Part shown: positions 13,975 through 21,637 of the stretch, piece after piece
Layout of the letters: every line of letters starts with the position of its first letter
Numbering within the stretch: position 1 is the first letter of the stretch
Source: Candidatus Pacearchaeota archaeon
GTDB lineage: Archaea; Nanoarchaeota; Nanoarchaeia; Pacearchaeales; GW2011-AR1
Direction of reading: 5' to 3'
Length of the DNA: 23,190 nt
Assembly: GCA_002690445.1 (NCBI GenBank)
Contig: NZER01000070.1
Location: forward strand, 1 to 23,190
Notes under the pieces: generated by a model
Database searches by the model: none
Seen by the model: only the letters and a program-made list of their open reading frames with translations
What the model was told of the DNA's origin: nothing
Made by a program: the position numbers and the translations under genes

Positions 13975-14592
13975 ATGCCTTCCATACGTATGGGTGATGT
14001 GACTGATAATCCTGATGTCCACTATGCAGAAGTACAGACTGAATCTCAGTGGAAATTTTTTAGCCGCAATATAAGAGAAGGTCTAAATGTCGTAGTTCAT
14101 GATAATTATTACTGGCATAGATATAGAGGAATTAAGAATCCTATTAGGTCGTGTTTCTTATATGAGCGCATAAAACGCAAGTTTGAGCCGTGGAAAGGGG
14201 CAAAATTGTATGCTTTTCACCACAAATCGGGTGATTTATGGATAACTTTGAGGCTTCCTGACCATAGTTGTTTAGATTGTGACAAGAAGATACGACCTAG
14301 TTGGCTTAGATGTAAGAGTTGTGGGAATAGATTATGGTATCGAAATCAGCCATTTCATCCAGAATTGGAAGAAATTCACTATTCTGCTACCACTAATACC
14401 CTAGAATTTGCGTATCGCTTACTTTTAAACTTACGACCTACCGAGAAATTAGTAATCGATCATGTGAACTGTTCGACTCCAAGAAGGTGTCTGCATATGA
14501 GATTTCTTTTGATGAAAGAAATAGGTTCTGCCTTACCTTATAGTCTTAAGATAGTTGATACTGTTAGTCAGGTTATTCATAGGATTAGTTAA
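13975..14592 (+). CDS. Zinc-ribbon protein with HNH-like DH..C..CLH motif (205 aa)
   Basis: C99-x2-C102 and C113-x2-C116 form a zinc ribbon with the Trp/Arg-rich sequence RPSWLR between. Toward the end, LVIDHVNCSTPRRCLHMRF (159-177) is laid out like the core of HNH-type enzymes, V-x-H-x-C-x(n)-C-x-x-x-HL. An active nuclease would be a novel member; the resemblance is moderate. The N-terminal 90 residues are rich in Trp, Tyr and Arg. It follows the previous gene after four bases and ends in TAATG with the next ORF. Probably a partner or relative of the preceding HTH/zinc protein. Confidence 0.7.
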   Translation: MPSIRMGDVTDNPDVHYAEVQTESQWKFFSRNIREGLNVVVHDNYYWHRYRGIKNPIRSCFLYERIKRKFEPWKGAKLYAFHHKSGDLWITLRLPDHSCLDCDKKIRPSWLRCKSCGNRLWYRNQPFHPELEEIHYSATTNTLEFAYRLLLNLRPTEKLVIDHVNCSTPRRCLHMRFLLMKEIGSALPYSLKIVDTVSQVIHRIS

Positions 14593-14750
14593 TGGTTCAG
14601 TTGATAAGTAGTGATAACGGCTGTTCTGTTTGCGGTCTTTTGGGTGATGATGTTGAATCGTGTGATACTTGCGGTTCTCCTATTTGTACCGATTGTTCGG
14701 AAGAACGATGGCCCTATATTTATTGCTCTGACGAGTGTAAATCTTCATAG
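14592..14750 (+). CDS. Small Cys-rich zinc protein (52 aa)
   Basis: Read directly from the sequence in a frame coupled to the preceding gene by TAATG. Eight cysteines occur in 52 residues: CSVC (11-14), CDTC (24-27), C32-x2-C35, C45 and C50, ending in CSDECKSS. The order C-x2-C...C-x2-C...C-x2-C...YC-x4-C resembles double-zinc treble-clef or B-box/RING-like small proteins, and the final YCSDEC resembles the closing knuckle of MYND or similar fingers. Likely a structural zinc adaptor. Ends just before the next promoter. Confidence 0.7.
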   Translation: MVQLISSDNGCSVCGLLGDDVESCDTCGSPICTDCSEERWPYIYCSDECKSS

Positions 14751-14772
14751 TAATTACTAATCAGGAATCTGT

Positions 14773-14800
14773 TTTACATCAAACACATTTCAGGTATACT
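14773..14800 (+). promoter_or_regulatory. Promoter for the second right-arm unit
   Basis: TTTACA (14773-14778), a 16-bp spacer and a good TATACT (14795-14800), 53 bases before the ATG at 14853. Its -35 differs from the TTGACA of the left arm. The same TTTACATC string occurs before the scaffold gene, so it may mark a late promoter class. Confidence 0.6.
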
Positions 14801-14852
14801 CTTAAACTAAGGTAAGGATGGGTAATTTTACTCCTAAAAAAGGTACGGTCAT

Positions 14853-15077
14853 ATGGAAAAATCTCAAGATTGGGAGGACGTCTACGATAGACGAGTCTCT
14901 AATATGGTCCGAGAATGTATGGTGATATTAGAAGGACTGGTTCCCGACGATAAACAAAGAGCACCACTCAGACAGTTAATGAGAAGAACTATATATAACG
15001 CTACTGATGGGTTAAAAAGTGATTTAGTGAATATGGGACTGGCACGCAAACAAGAGAATTACAACTTTCCGAATTAA
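14853..15077 (+). CDS. Small helical protein of unknown function (74 aa)
   Basis: An all-helical, charged protein opening with MEKSQDWEDVYDRRV and containing a central helical pair rich in Arg and Leu (about residues 16-60). No cysteines, no membrane segment and no family recognised. It is the first gene behind the TATACT promoter. AAGG lies about ten bases upstream of the ATG. It could be a small head-assembly or regulatory protein. Confidence 0.65.
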   Translation: MEKSQDWEDVYDRRVSNMVRECMVILEGLVPDDKQRAPLRQLMRRTIYNATDGLKSDLVNMGLARKQENYNFPN

Positions 15078-15115
15078 TAATGTAATATAAGATAATTAAG
15101 TTAGGAGGTAATGCA

Positions 15116-15343
15116 GTGCCGGGATTTAATAGACCGGACTTTCCGGAAGTTCCTGATCATAAAATTAATATCGGCGATTACAGAGATGGGGTACAGCTTC
15201 GCGTTACTGATCTTTATGAAGTAGGTTCTTTGAATCCAGAACCAGCGTTACGTGATCAGGTACTAGATGTTGCTGATCCTGTTGTAACTATGGAGATGCA
15301 AATAGCTAAGGCTATCGGCGAGTTTTTAGGTAAAAATAAGTAA
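15116..15343 (+). CDS. Small protein of unknown function (75 aa, GTG start)
   Basis: Starts with GTG, favoured because AGGAGGT lies six bases upstream; an ATG five bases earlier is in another frame and too close to that site. The N-terminal half is Pro/Asp-rich (PGFNRPDFPEVPDHK) and the C-terminal half is one helix ending in Lys. Short phage proteins of this size often sit before the portal or protease genes. No family recognised. Its stop overlaps the next start (TAATG). Confidence 0.65.
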   Translation: MPGFNRPDFPEVPDHKINIGDYRDGVQLRVTDLYEVGSLNPEPALRDQVLDVADPVVTMEMQIAKAIGEFLGKNK

Positions 15344-15585
15344 TGCCTGCTCAGTCAGAGCAACAGCGGAAAGCCGCTGGTGCGGCTCTTTCTGCAAAAA
15401 GAAAAGGTTCTTCTAAGAATCTTGGCGGCGCTTCTCAGTCTATGTATGAAAGCATGACAGAAGAGGAACTTGCAGATTTTGCCAGTAAAGAAGCAGCTTC
15501 TTCGGGTGTGTTGCCGCTTGAGTCATTACCGGATGTTCTGCGTGTTTTGAAATCTATAGATAGATATATAAAAGGTAGAGGTTAG
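15343..15585 (+). CDS. DUF3008 small phage protein (80 aa)
   Basis: The opening MPAQSEQQRKAAGAALSAKR, followed by NLGGASQSMYESMTEEELADFAS, matches the DUF3008 pattern MPAKS-x-x-QQ-x-AAGAAL-x-AKRG-x(n)-GAS-x-x-MY-x-SM-x-E-x-ELE-x-AS. These short basic/helical proteins are common in phages and bacteria and have no established role. Here the usual C-terminal KGLP ending is replaced by a longer helical tail rich in Ser, Leu and Lys. Coupled by TAATG to the gene before it. Confidence 0.85.
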   Translation: MPAQSEQQRKAAGAALSAKRKGSSKNLGGASQSMYESMTEEELADFASKEAASSGVLPLESLPDVLRVLKSIDRYIKGRG

Positions 15586-15587
15586 GA

Positions 15588-15899
15588 ATGGTTTTAGAAA
15601 AGGCTATTGGAAAGGCGAAAAGGATACGGGAGATAGACGATATTAGGAAAGCTCGTCAAGAGAACATAGATTACGTATTTAACAACAGACAGGAGCTTGT
15701 GGAGAGTTTTCCAAACAAGTGGATGTCTGTTATTGATGGGGCGGTAGAGTTAGCAGATGATGACATGCTTGCCCTCTACCATATTATATCTGGACGGGAA
15801 CCAAATGCTGGTAGGATTTTTTATTTATCAAATTTGATTGAACCTGCACTTATATTGATTAGACCCACTGAGGTGGAGTATGACTCTTCAAAAACATAA
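15588..15899 (+). CDS. DUF5678-like small protein (103 aa)
   Basis: After a basic helical N-terminus, the stretch YVFNNRQELVESFPNKWMSV followed by IDGAVELADDD resembles the DUF5678 pattern (EL-x-x-x-YPGKW-x-A-V-x-x-G-x-V-x-x-x-G-x-D), a small domain of unknown function. The C-terminal ILIRP ending is typical of a short final beta-strand. The next gene begins inside its last codons. Function unknown. Confidence 0.7.
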   Translation: MVLEKAIGKAKRIREIDDIRKARQENIDYVFNNRQELVESFPNKWMSVIDGAVELADDDMLALYHIISGREPNAGRIFYLSNLIEPALILIRPTEVEYDSSKT

Positions 15900-17511
15900 A
15901 GTAGATAACATGTCCGAGACTGATGCTCACATGGTGATGTCGTGGTTAACGGACGCTATCGAAAGTTTAGAAGACGAACAAGATATACAAAAAATTGATA
16001 CCTCAATTCCCTCTAATGAAGAAGCTACTACTATTGCACAGAGCACAGTTGCTGATGCGGCAAATGGGGGATTGATACCTCCTTCTCCTGACGTAACACA
16101 ACCTGTGGGTCAAACTGCTTCTTCTCAATCTCAACTTCCCATACAGGCTTCGGCTGATGCAGAAAAAACCAAGTCAAAAACGAATCTTCCTCCTGAATTG
16201 GGTAGAAGAGAGAAGGGTGAGACTGTAGCTATGCCTTTCCTAAGAAGGAAAGCATTGAAAGATCCGAAAGCGGATGATTTTAAAAAGGCTGACACTGAAG
16301 CCGCCAGACTTCATGCATGGGCAGTAGTTGATAGGGCAGCAGGCTTATTGTCAGATGAGATTGTCAGCGATTCTCATATACGTAAATCCTTTAATATTGC
16401 AGAAGACTTACCTATTGATCAGATTACAAGAGGTACGTTATTGCGTCGATTGTTGGTTGATCCGGAGCGGCCTTCGGCTGATTGGTGGGATTCTTGTACG
16501 GACTTCGCAAAAACTATTGAGGGTGTAACAGAACCCGGAGCTTTTGCGGCTTTTCTTTATTACAGTCCTACCGATTTTAAAATTATGGACTTCATTGAGA
16601 AGGAAGAGATTTCTTCCAGTGGAGAGAATATTAAAGTTCATACTTATGACACCAAGAATTTTGATATATGTCCCGGCGCTGTAAATGCGTTTGAAGTTGT
16701 TCTGGAATCTAGTTGTTCCGATGCCGAAGGCTTAATAGTGAAGGCGGCAAAAGAAACAGATCGCTTTCTGGGAATGGAAAAGAAATTCCTAGATAAAGGG
16801 AATATTAATACTAACGAGGTAGAGGAGATGGTTAGTTCTATTGCTTCTACTCATTATATGGTTGGACAACTTTCTGAGCAGCTATGTCAGGACTTCACTA
16901 ATGAGTTTACGTTTACCGCGATGCATGTTGCTAACGTACTTCCGTTGGTCGATAAAGGTATGGATCTCGAAAATTTGGAAAAATCTCATCATGAGGTTGA
17001 AAAAGTAGACGATCTTATCTATACAGAAAATGATGGTACTCCACCAGCACCAGTTTCCGCTGCAACGCAACAATCCCCAGAGAGCACTGCTGCTCAAAAG
17101 AAAGCCAAGAAAGATGCGGATGATCAGTTCAACGCAGAGCAACAACGGCTAAAAGCTGAATCTGCTGCTAGGGATGCTGCTTTAACTCCCGGTGGAGCGG
17201 GGGTTTCAAGAGAAGATGCTCTTGCTGGCGGCAGTGCTGCGGCTTTGCTTTTATCCACATTAGAGGAAAGTATTGAAGACAGAAAGGATTTAGAAGCTCC
17301 TTCTGAGACTGGTCCGATGGCTCGTGCAGCAAAGCGTCCCAATGTGATTATGAGAGAAGAATTCACTACTGATGAGGAGACGGAATACAAACGACAACCT
17401 GATACAAGTGGTGCTGGTCCTGCTGGAGACAGCGCCGAACCAGCTAATGTTTCCGCTGATGCGATAGACGGTCTTGGTCTTTCTGCAGATGGTAAGACTG
17501 GCGTAACTTGA
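15880..17511 (+). CDS. Virion-region protein of unknown function (543 aa)
   Basis: Begins in the last codons of the previous gene, with GAGGTGGAGT before the ATG. Residues 1-115 and about 390-543 are Ser/Gln/Ala/Glu-rich and look disordered. The central 120-380 is a folded helical domain containing DICPGAVNAFEVVLESSC, a charged linker, and a stretch rich in Gln and aromatic residues (YMVGQLSEQLCQDFTNEF). I do not recognise it. In many phages this position, just before the prohead protease, holds the portal protein, but I see no portal signature. Possible roles: portal-associated, internal head protein, or second scaffold. Confidence 0.78.
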   Translation: MTLQKHKVDNMSETDAHMVMSWLTDAIESLEDEQDIQKIDTSIPSNEEATTIAQSTVADAANGGLIPPSPDVTQPVGQTASSQSQLPIQASADAEKTKSKTNLPPELGRREKGETVAMPFLRRKALKDPKADDFKKADTEAARLHAWAVVDRAAGLLSDEIVSDSHIRKSFNIAEDLPIDQITRGTLLRRLLVDPERPSADWWDSCTDFAKTIEGVTEPGAFAAFLYYSPTDFKIMDFIEKEEISSSGENIKVHTYDTKNFDICPGAVNAFEVVLESSCSDAEGLIVKAAKETDRFLGMEKKFLDKGNINTNEVEEMVSSIASTHYMVGQLSEQLCQDFTNEFTFTAMHVANVLPLVDKGMDLENLEKSHHEVEKVDDLIYTENDGTPPAPVSAATQQSPESTAAQKKAKKDADDQFNAEQQRLKAESAARDAALTPGGAGVSREDALAGGSAAALLLSTLEESIEDRKDLEAPSETGPMARAAKRPNVIMREEFTTDEETEYKRQPDTSGAGPAGDSAEPANVSADAIDGLGLSADGKTGVT

Positions 17512-17535
17512 TCAAATCATAATCATTAAACTGCG

Positions 17536-20481
17536 GTGCGTAGTATGCAAGAAGTAGAACCTACAGAGCTACTAGATGAAGTAGACATGCTCATCAAGAA
17601 TGCGTCAGACAGTTCCGAGAATGTTATAAGCATGTATCGGGACAAAGATCTGACGATTGAGTTCGTATCTGTTGACGGAGCTTTTTTTGTTCGTCGCAAT
17701 GGTGTGAATTTATACAGTGGCGACGATCCAGCTAAGGCTGCTCATACTTTTTATAAAAGTATTGTGGATGCTTATGATGACCATAGAAAGGGTGTAGATC
17801 CTAGTTTTGCCACGTTACGAGAAGTTCTTCAATCTAGAAATGATCATGTACGTGGAGCATTAAAGCAGTTAGGACATAGTCTTCTTTCTAGAAGTTTGGA
17901 AGATTTTGAGTTTTATAAAGATCAAAATATTTATAATCTTCTTCAAAAACGAATGGACGAGATTGAGTCTGAAGACTTTTTAAAATCCCTTGAGGATGAT
18001 GGTTATACAGTAAAGGATATGGGAGCGGCTACGGCATTACCCGGACCTACGGATATAGCCGATCCTTATCAGTCTGTTGCCGAGATTAATGAGATTCGTA
18101 GGGCTGGCACAATTCAGAGTCCAAAAGGTATTCGTTCTACAAGACCCGGACACAAAGTTAGTCAATCTCAATTACAGCAGTTAAAAGATGCGGGTATTAC
18201 ATGGGAAGAATGGATTGTAGAACATCCCCACATGTTACTTCCTGATGAGACTGAAGATGATGCGATTAAGGAACGGGAGCCGGGAGACGATCCTTATATA
18301 CATAAGTTTGATAACACTATTGCTATAACTCCTGCCGCTGAAACTGTTAATCAGGGTGAGATGCAGCATGATCGTAAGACTGCTGCCAAGTCAGAGGAAA
18401 AGAAGGTATCTAATCCTGTAAAAGAATCCAGTACTGTAGATGATGCTATAGAGAAGCTAGGTCCTGTTGCTACTGCTGCTCTTGGGGCTGTACCTGCTGC
18501 TATTGGGGCTGTTGGAAGTGCTGTTGGAGGCATTGCTTCAGGCGTTGGTAATGTTCTTGGAGGTGCTGCTTCCCAAGCAGCTTCTATTCAAGATGAGGAT
18601 GACGGAACAGCCGCTCAGTTTGAGATGCATTTAGAACCGTCTGCTGAACAGACTTATAGAGATGATCTAAAGAGTAGAGGTCCTGTTAAATCTCCTACGC
18701 TCCAAGAAGAGTCCAGAGCTAAGCAAGGACAGTTGAATGATATTAAACTCATTCGTCAGAAAATAGATGAAGGAGAACAGCTTCAAAAGATATTAGCCAA
18801 GGCAGAAGAGTTTTATCAGAACGACAAAGAGATAGAACAGGTTGTTATAAAAGCTTATGAGATGATGACGGGTGGTAAAGAAGAATGGGAAGAGCCTATA
18901 GATCCTGATCAAGATGGTCGTAATGCTTTAGCTACTGCTGAGACAGAAGGTTCTCAAGCATTTAGCTCTGGTGCGGTTATAGATCTTCCTGAGAAAGAAA
19001 AGAAACGTACTGGCGCACAACCTCATGCGGTACAGGGCGCTGGTTCGGAAGGTGTTGAAGGTGGAGGTGATGGTAGCGTTGCGATGGTTACATCAGATGA
19101 CACGCCCCTTCCGTCAGATGAAGGACTTCCAAGAACAGCGGATTACAATTCACGGCTTGAGGTGGTACATAAAGAAGGTGGTGGAGGTGGTGCTGGTGCT
19201 GGCGGTGGTGGCGGCTTTGGCGGAGATGGGGGTGGAGGTGGTACTGCAATGACGTCTGGAGGTAGCTCAGGTTCTGATGCTACCCATACTGCTACATATG
19301 GCGGAGGCGGAACTCCTGAGCAATATGATGCGTCTTTAAAGCCTAAGAAAAAATCTGCCATAACATCAACTGCAGTTCAGAAAGAAGAAGATGATAATTT
19401 TGGAGATAAAGGGCTGATTTCTGTAGACAGGAATTTAGAAAAAGATGCAGAGGTTTATGGAACTGAGGCAGGTATATCTCAACTAGCGAATCCAACCGAT
19501 CCTAATGCTGGTGTACCAAGAAAGAATCGGACAGAGGTGCGCCATCAGGCTGGAGACGGAGAAACTACCAGAACTAAAGAATCTGTCGATTATGGCGAAT
19601 CTAGATATATGGAACCTCATCAACGACCTATTGGTGATGGTCAAAGTAGTTATGTAATAGCTGATCGTAATGAGACTTATAAGCCTCAGAATGAAGAAGA
19701 TAAGAATGTAAGAAATCCTGAACATCAAAGAGTTTCACAAAGATTCTTTGATGAGGATGACTACACAATGAGGACTACTGATCCTGCGGCAGAGCAGTAT
19801 ACAAACTTGTCTATGTCTATACTTTCGCAGGCAGCGCAAGATTTGCAATCCCCTTTTATCAAAAGTACTGACACTCTTGAATCATTAGGTACGTCGGATG
19901 CTTTTAAGGTATTAAATGAGAATGCGATCAATAAAATGGATCTTGGTAGATCTTTAGTTGTTGCTGGGTGGGGTAATTACTATGTAGTAGATCAGGAAGG
20001 ACATCGTATTTCGTTAGGTGGTATGCAACGTGCCATTAAACGATTTATGGCGAATCCTGAATATGCCAATATGAATATCTTCCATTCAGGTATTCAGGTT
20101 GGTCAGATACTGGAAAAGTTCGTAGATAAAGACGGAAGGATCTGGACTACTGAAGTAAGACCTGAAGGATTATTTGTAGTAGCTGCGTTTAGAACAGATT
20201 TAGAAGTAGCTGTTAAAGCCATGTCCGAAGTTATGAAAGGTAATATGCGTGGTTTCTCTATTGCAGGAAATGCAAAAAAGAAAGAAATCAAGTGCGATCA
20301 TGGTAAATGTTGGACAGAAGTAACTGAATTAGATATTTATGAAGTAACTCTTTGTGTATCTCCAATGAATCAGAAATCGTATATAACTGATATTGTTCAA
20401 AAGCCTGATCCAGAGACATGTCCTGACTGTTATGTGGGCGACCACATGGAGTACGACTCTAATCTACAACTTCGGATTTAG
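17536..20481 (+). CDS. Giant prohead protease fusion (981 aa) with Gly-rich and Ala/Gly hydrophobic segments
   Basis: The last 190 residues are a prohead maturation protease of the HK97/U35 (S78-like) class: LVVAGWGNYYVV, then FHSGIQVGQIL with H850, and GFSIAG with S908 as the probable catalytic pair, followed by ELDIYEVTLCVSPMNQKS. It would cleave scaffold and capsid proteins during head maturation. In front lie an N-terminal domain (about 1-150), the motif GDDPYIHK (250-257), an Ala/Gly hydrophobic segment (about 309-350), a helical charged part, and a Gly-rich tract (548-595). Usual proteases are 150-250 aa. A Cys tail (C920, C925, C962, C965) may bind zinc. The GTG at 17536 or the ATG at 17545 could start it; neither has a clear Shine-Dalgarno. 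Confidence 0.85.
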   Translation: MRSMQEVEPTELLDEVDMLIKNASDSSENVISMYRDKDLTIEFVSVDGAFFVRRNGVNLYSGDDPAKAAHTFYKSIVDAYDDHRKGVDPSFATLREVLQSRNDHVRGALKQLGHSLLSRSLEDFEFYKDQNIYNLLQKRMDEIESEDFLKSLEDDGYTVKDMGAATALPGPTDIADPYQSVAEINEIRRAGTIQSPKGIRSTRPGHKVSQSQLQQLKDAGITWEEWIVEHPHMLLPDETEDDAIKEREPGDDPYIHKFDNTIAITPAAETVNQGEMQHDRKTAAKSEEKKVSNPVKESSTVDDAIEKLGPVATAALGAVPAAIGAVGSAVGGIASGVGNVLGGAASQAASIQDEDDGTAAQFEMHLEPSAEQTYRDDLKSRGPVKSPTLQEESRAKQGQLNDIKLIRQKIDEGEQLQKILAKAEEFYQNDKEIEQVVIKAYEMMTGGKEEWEEPIDPDQDGRNALATAETEGSQAFSSGAVIDLPEKEKKRTGAQPHAVQGAGSEGVEGGGDGSVAMVTSDDTPLPSDEGLPRTADYNSRLEVVHKEGGGGGAGAGGGGGFGGDGGGGGTAMTSGGSSGSDATHTATYGGGGTPEQYDASLKPKKKSAITSTAVQKEEDDNFGDKGLISVDRNLEKDAEVYGTEAGISQLANPTDPNAGVPRKNRTEVRHQAGDGETTRTKESVDYGESRYMEPHQRPIGDGQSSYVIADRNETYKPQNEEDKNVRNPEHQRVSQRFFDEDDYTMRTTDPAAEQYTNLSMSILSQAAQDLQSPFIKSTDTLESLGTSDAFKVLNENAINKMDLGRSLVVAGWGNYYVVDQEGHRISLGGMQRAIKRFMANPEYANMNIFHSGIQVGQILEKFVDKDGRIWTTEVRPEGLFVVAAFRTDLEVAVKAMSEVMKGNMRGFSIAGNAKKKEIKCDHGKCWTEVTELDIYEVTLCVSPMNQKSYITDIVQKPDPETCPDCYVGDHMEYDSNLQLRI

Positions 20482-20518
20482 ACTTTTTACCAAATAATTG
20501 TAAAAATTCTGAGAACTG

Positions 20519-20547
20519 TTTACATCTGAACTATTTTTCTGTAAGTT
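20519..20547 (+). promoter_or_regulatory. Possible late promoter before the scaffold gene
   Basis: TTTACA (20519-20524) is followed after 17 bp by TAAGTT (20542-20547), a poor -10, with ATATTAAAT just beyond. The -35 string TTTACATC equals that of the promoter at 14773. The 97-bp gap otherwise holds only a strong AAAAGGAGGG ribosome site. Confidence 0.3.
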
Positions 20548-20578
20548 ATATTAAATTCCTAAAAGGAGGGAAAAGCTT

Positions 20579-21637
20579 ATGGCAACGAAACAGCCAGAAC
20601 TTCTGCCTATCCTGAAGGCTTTGCGAGAGTATATCGTCAAGGAATACGGGGTAAATTATCCCCCGCATGTCCGAGGCGAAGACGCTTCCGCTAAAGATCT
20701 GCCTTCAGACTGGGTAGACAAGCTCAATCCCATCACTGGCGGGGAGAGCGAAGGAAGGGCCGAATACGGTTCATCTGGCAGCAATTCGACCAAAGGCGCG
20801 TCGCAAGGTGAGGACCCTTATATCCATAAGTCCGAACTGACGCAGATCTTGGAAGATTTTGCCAAGCATGTCGTAGATGGTCAGCCTGTACAGCAAAGTG
20901 GCTCTCGTGGCGACAATGCTGGTTTCTCCTATCCCGGTGAGGCGGGGCGAGTTCCTCAGAATCGGGGTCTTGAAATGCAAGACGAAGAAGAAGAGGAAGA
21001 AGTAGAAGATATCGCCGTCGGAGAAGACGACGATGTCGAAAAGCATCATGAAGACATGATGAAGAATGAAGACGAGGACGAAGATCTCGACTTCGAAGAC
21101 GACGAAGAGGAAGAAGAAGATATTGATAAAGGTGGTTATGACATGCAGATGTCGAAAGGCAATGACGTAAATGCCATCCTTAAAGATATCAAAGACCTAA
21201 TGGTTGCTCGATCTACAGAGAAGAAGGAACTATCCGAGATTCGGAAAGAGCTTTCTGGCATAAAGAAAGGGATGACCAAACAGGTTAATGCTGGCGTACG
21301 AAAGGGTTTGCAGGGATTTGGCATGACACCAACTCGCCCAGAACATCAGACCCGATCCGGTAACGAAGGCATTCTTGGTATTCCAGCAGAATCAGTTTCT
21401 AGCAACGTTGCTCCAGATCAGCGCATTGGCGTTGAGGGCGAATCCTTTGCGAAAGCCGATGAGGTTGACACACAGGCCCAGTTCTCTAGCGACATTGAGC
21501 AGGTTCTTGGTAACGATGCGCCAGAAGATTTCCGCTCGACTTTTAAGCGGATCAATGGCATGAGAAACCAATCTGGAGAGCTTACTCCTCAGACTCTGTA
21601 TTACTATCCCAAAAATGGGCAAGGGGGTGCTAAGTAA
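20579..21637 (+). CDS. Head scaffolding protein (352 aa)
   Basis: Lies between the protease and the capsid protein, the classical place of the scaffold. The protein is strongly acidic, with a run of Glu/Asp from about 133 to 185, then a coiled-coil helix rich in Lys/Glu (about 195-245) and a C-terminal part that could bind the capsid subunit. The N-terminal third is rich in Gly/Ser. It carries GEDPYIHK at 77-84, almost the same as GDDPYIHK in the protease fusion. In HK97-type phages the scaffold is digested by the protease after assembly. Strong AAAAGGAGGG site upstream. GC content and codon choice look higher than in genes to the left. Confidence 0.8.
   Translation: MATKQPELLPILKALREYIVKEYGVNYPPHVRGEDASAKDLPSDWVDKLNPITGGESEGRAEYGSSGSNSTKGASQGEDPYIHKSELTQILEDFAKHVVDGQPVQQSGSRGDNAGFSYPGEAGRVPQNRGLEMQDEEEEEEVEDIAVGEDDDVEKHHEDMMKNEDEDEDLDFEDDEEEEEDIDKGGYDMQMSKGNDVNAILKDIKDLMVARSTEKKELSEIRKELSGIKKGMTKQVNAGVRKGLQGFGMTPTRPEHQTRSGNEGILGIPAESVSSNVAPDQRIGVEGESFAKADEVDTQAQFSSDIEQVLGNDAPEDFRSTFKRINGMRNQSGELTPQTLYYYPKNGQGGAK

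Noticed and set aside
19143..19361. A Pro-rich minus-strand ORF opposite the Gly-rich tract of the protease fusion.
   Set aside because: Polyproline is simply the antisense reading of glycine codons.
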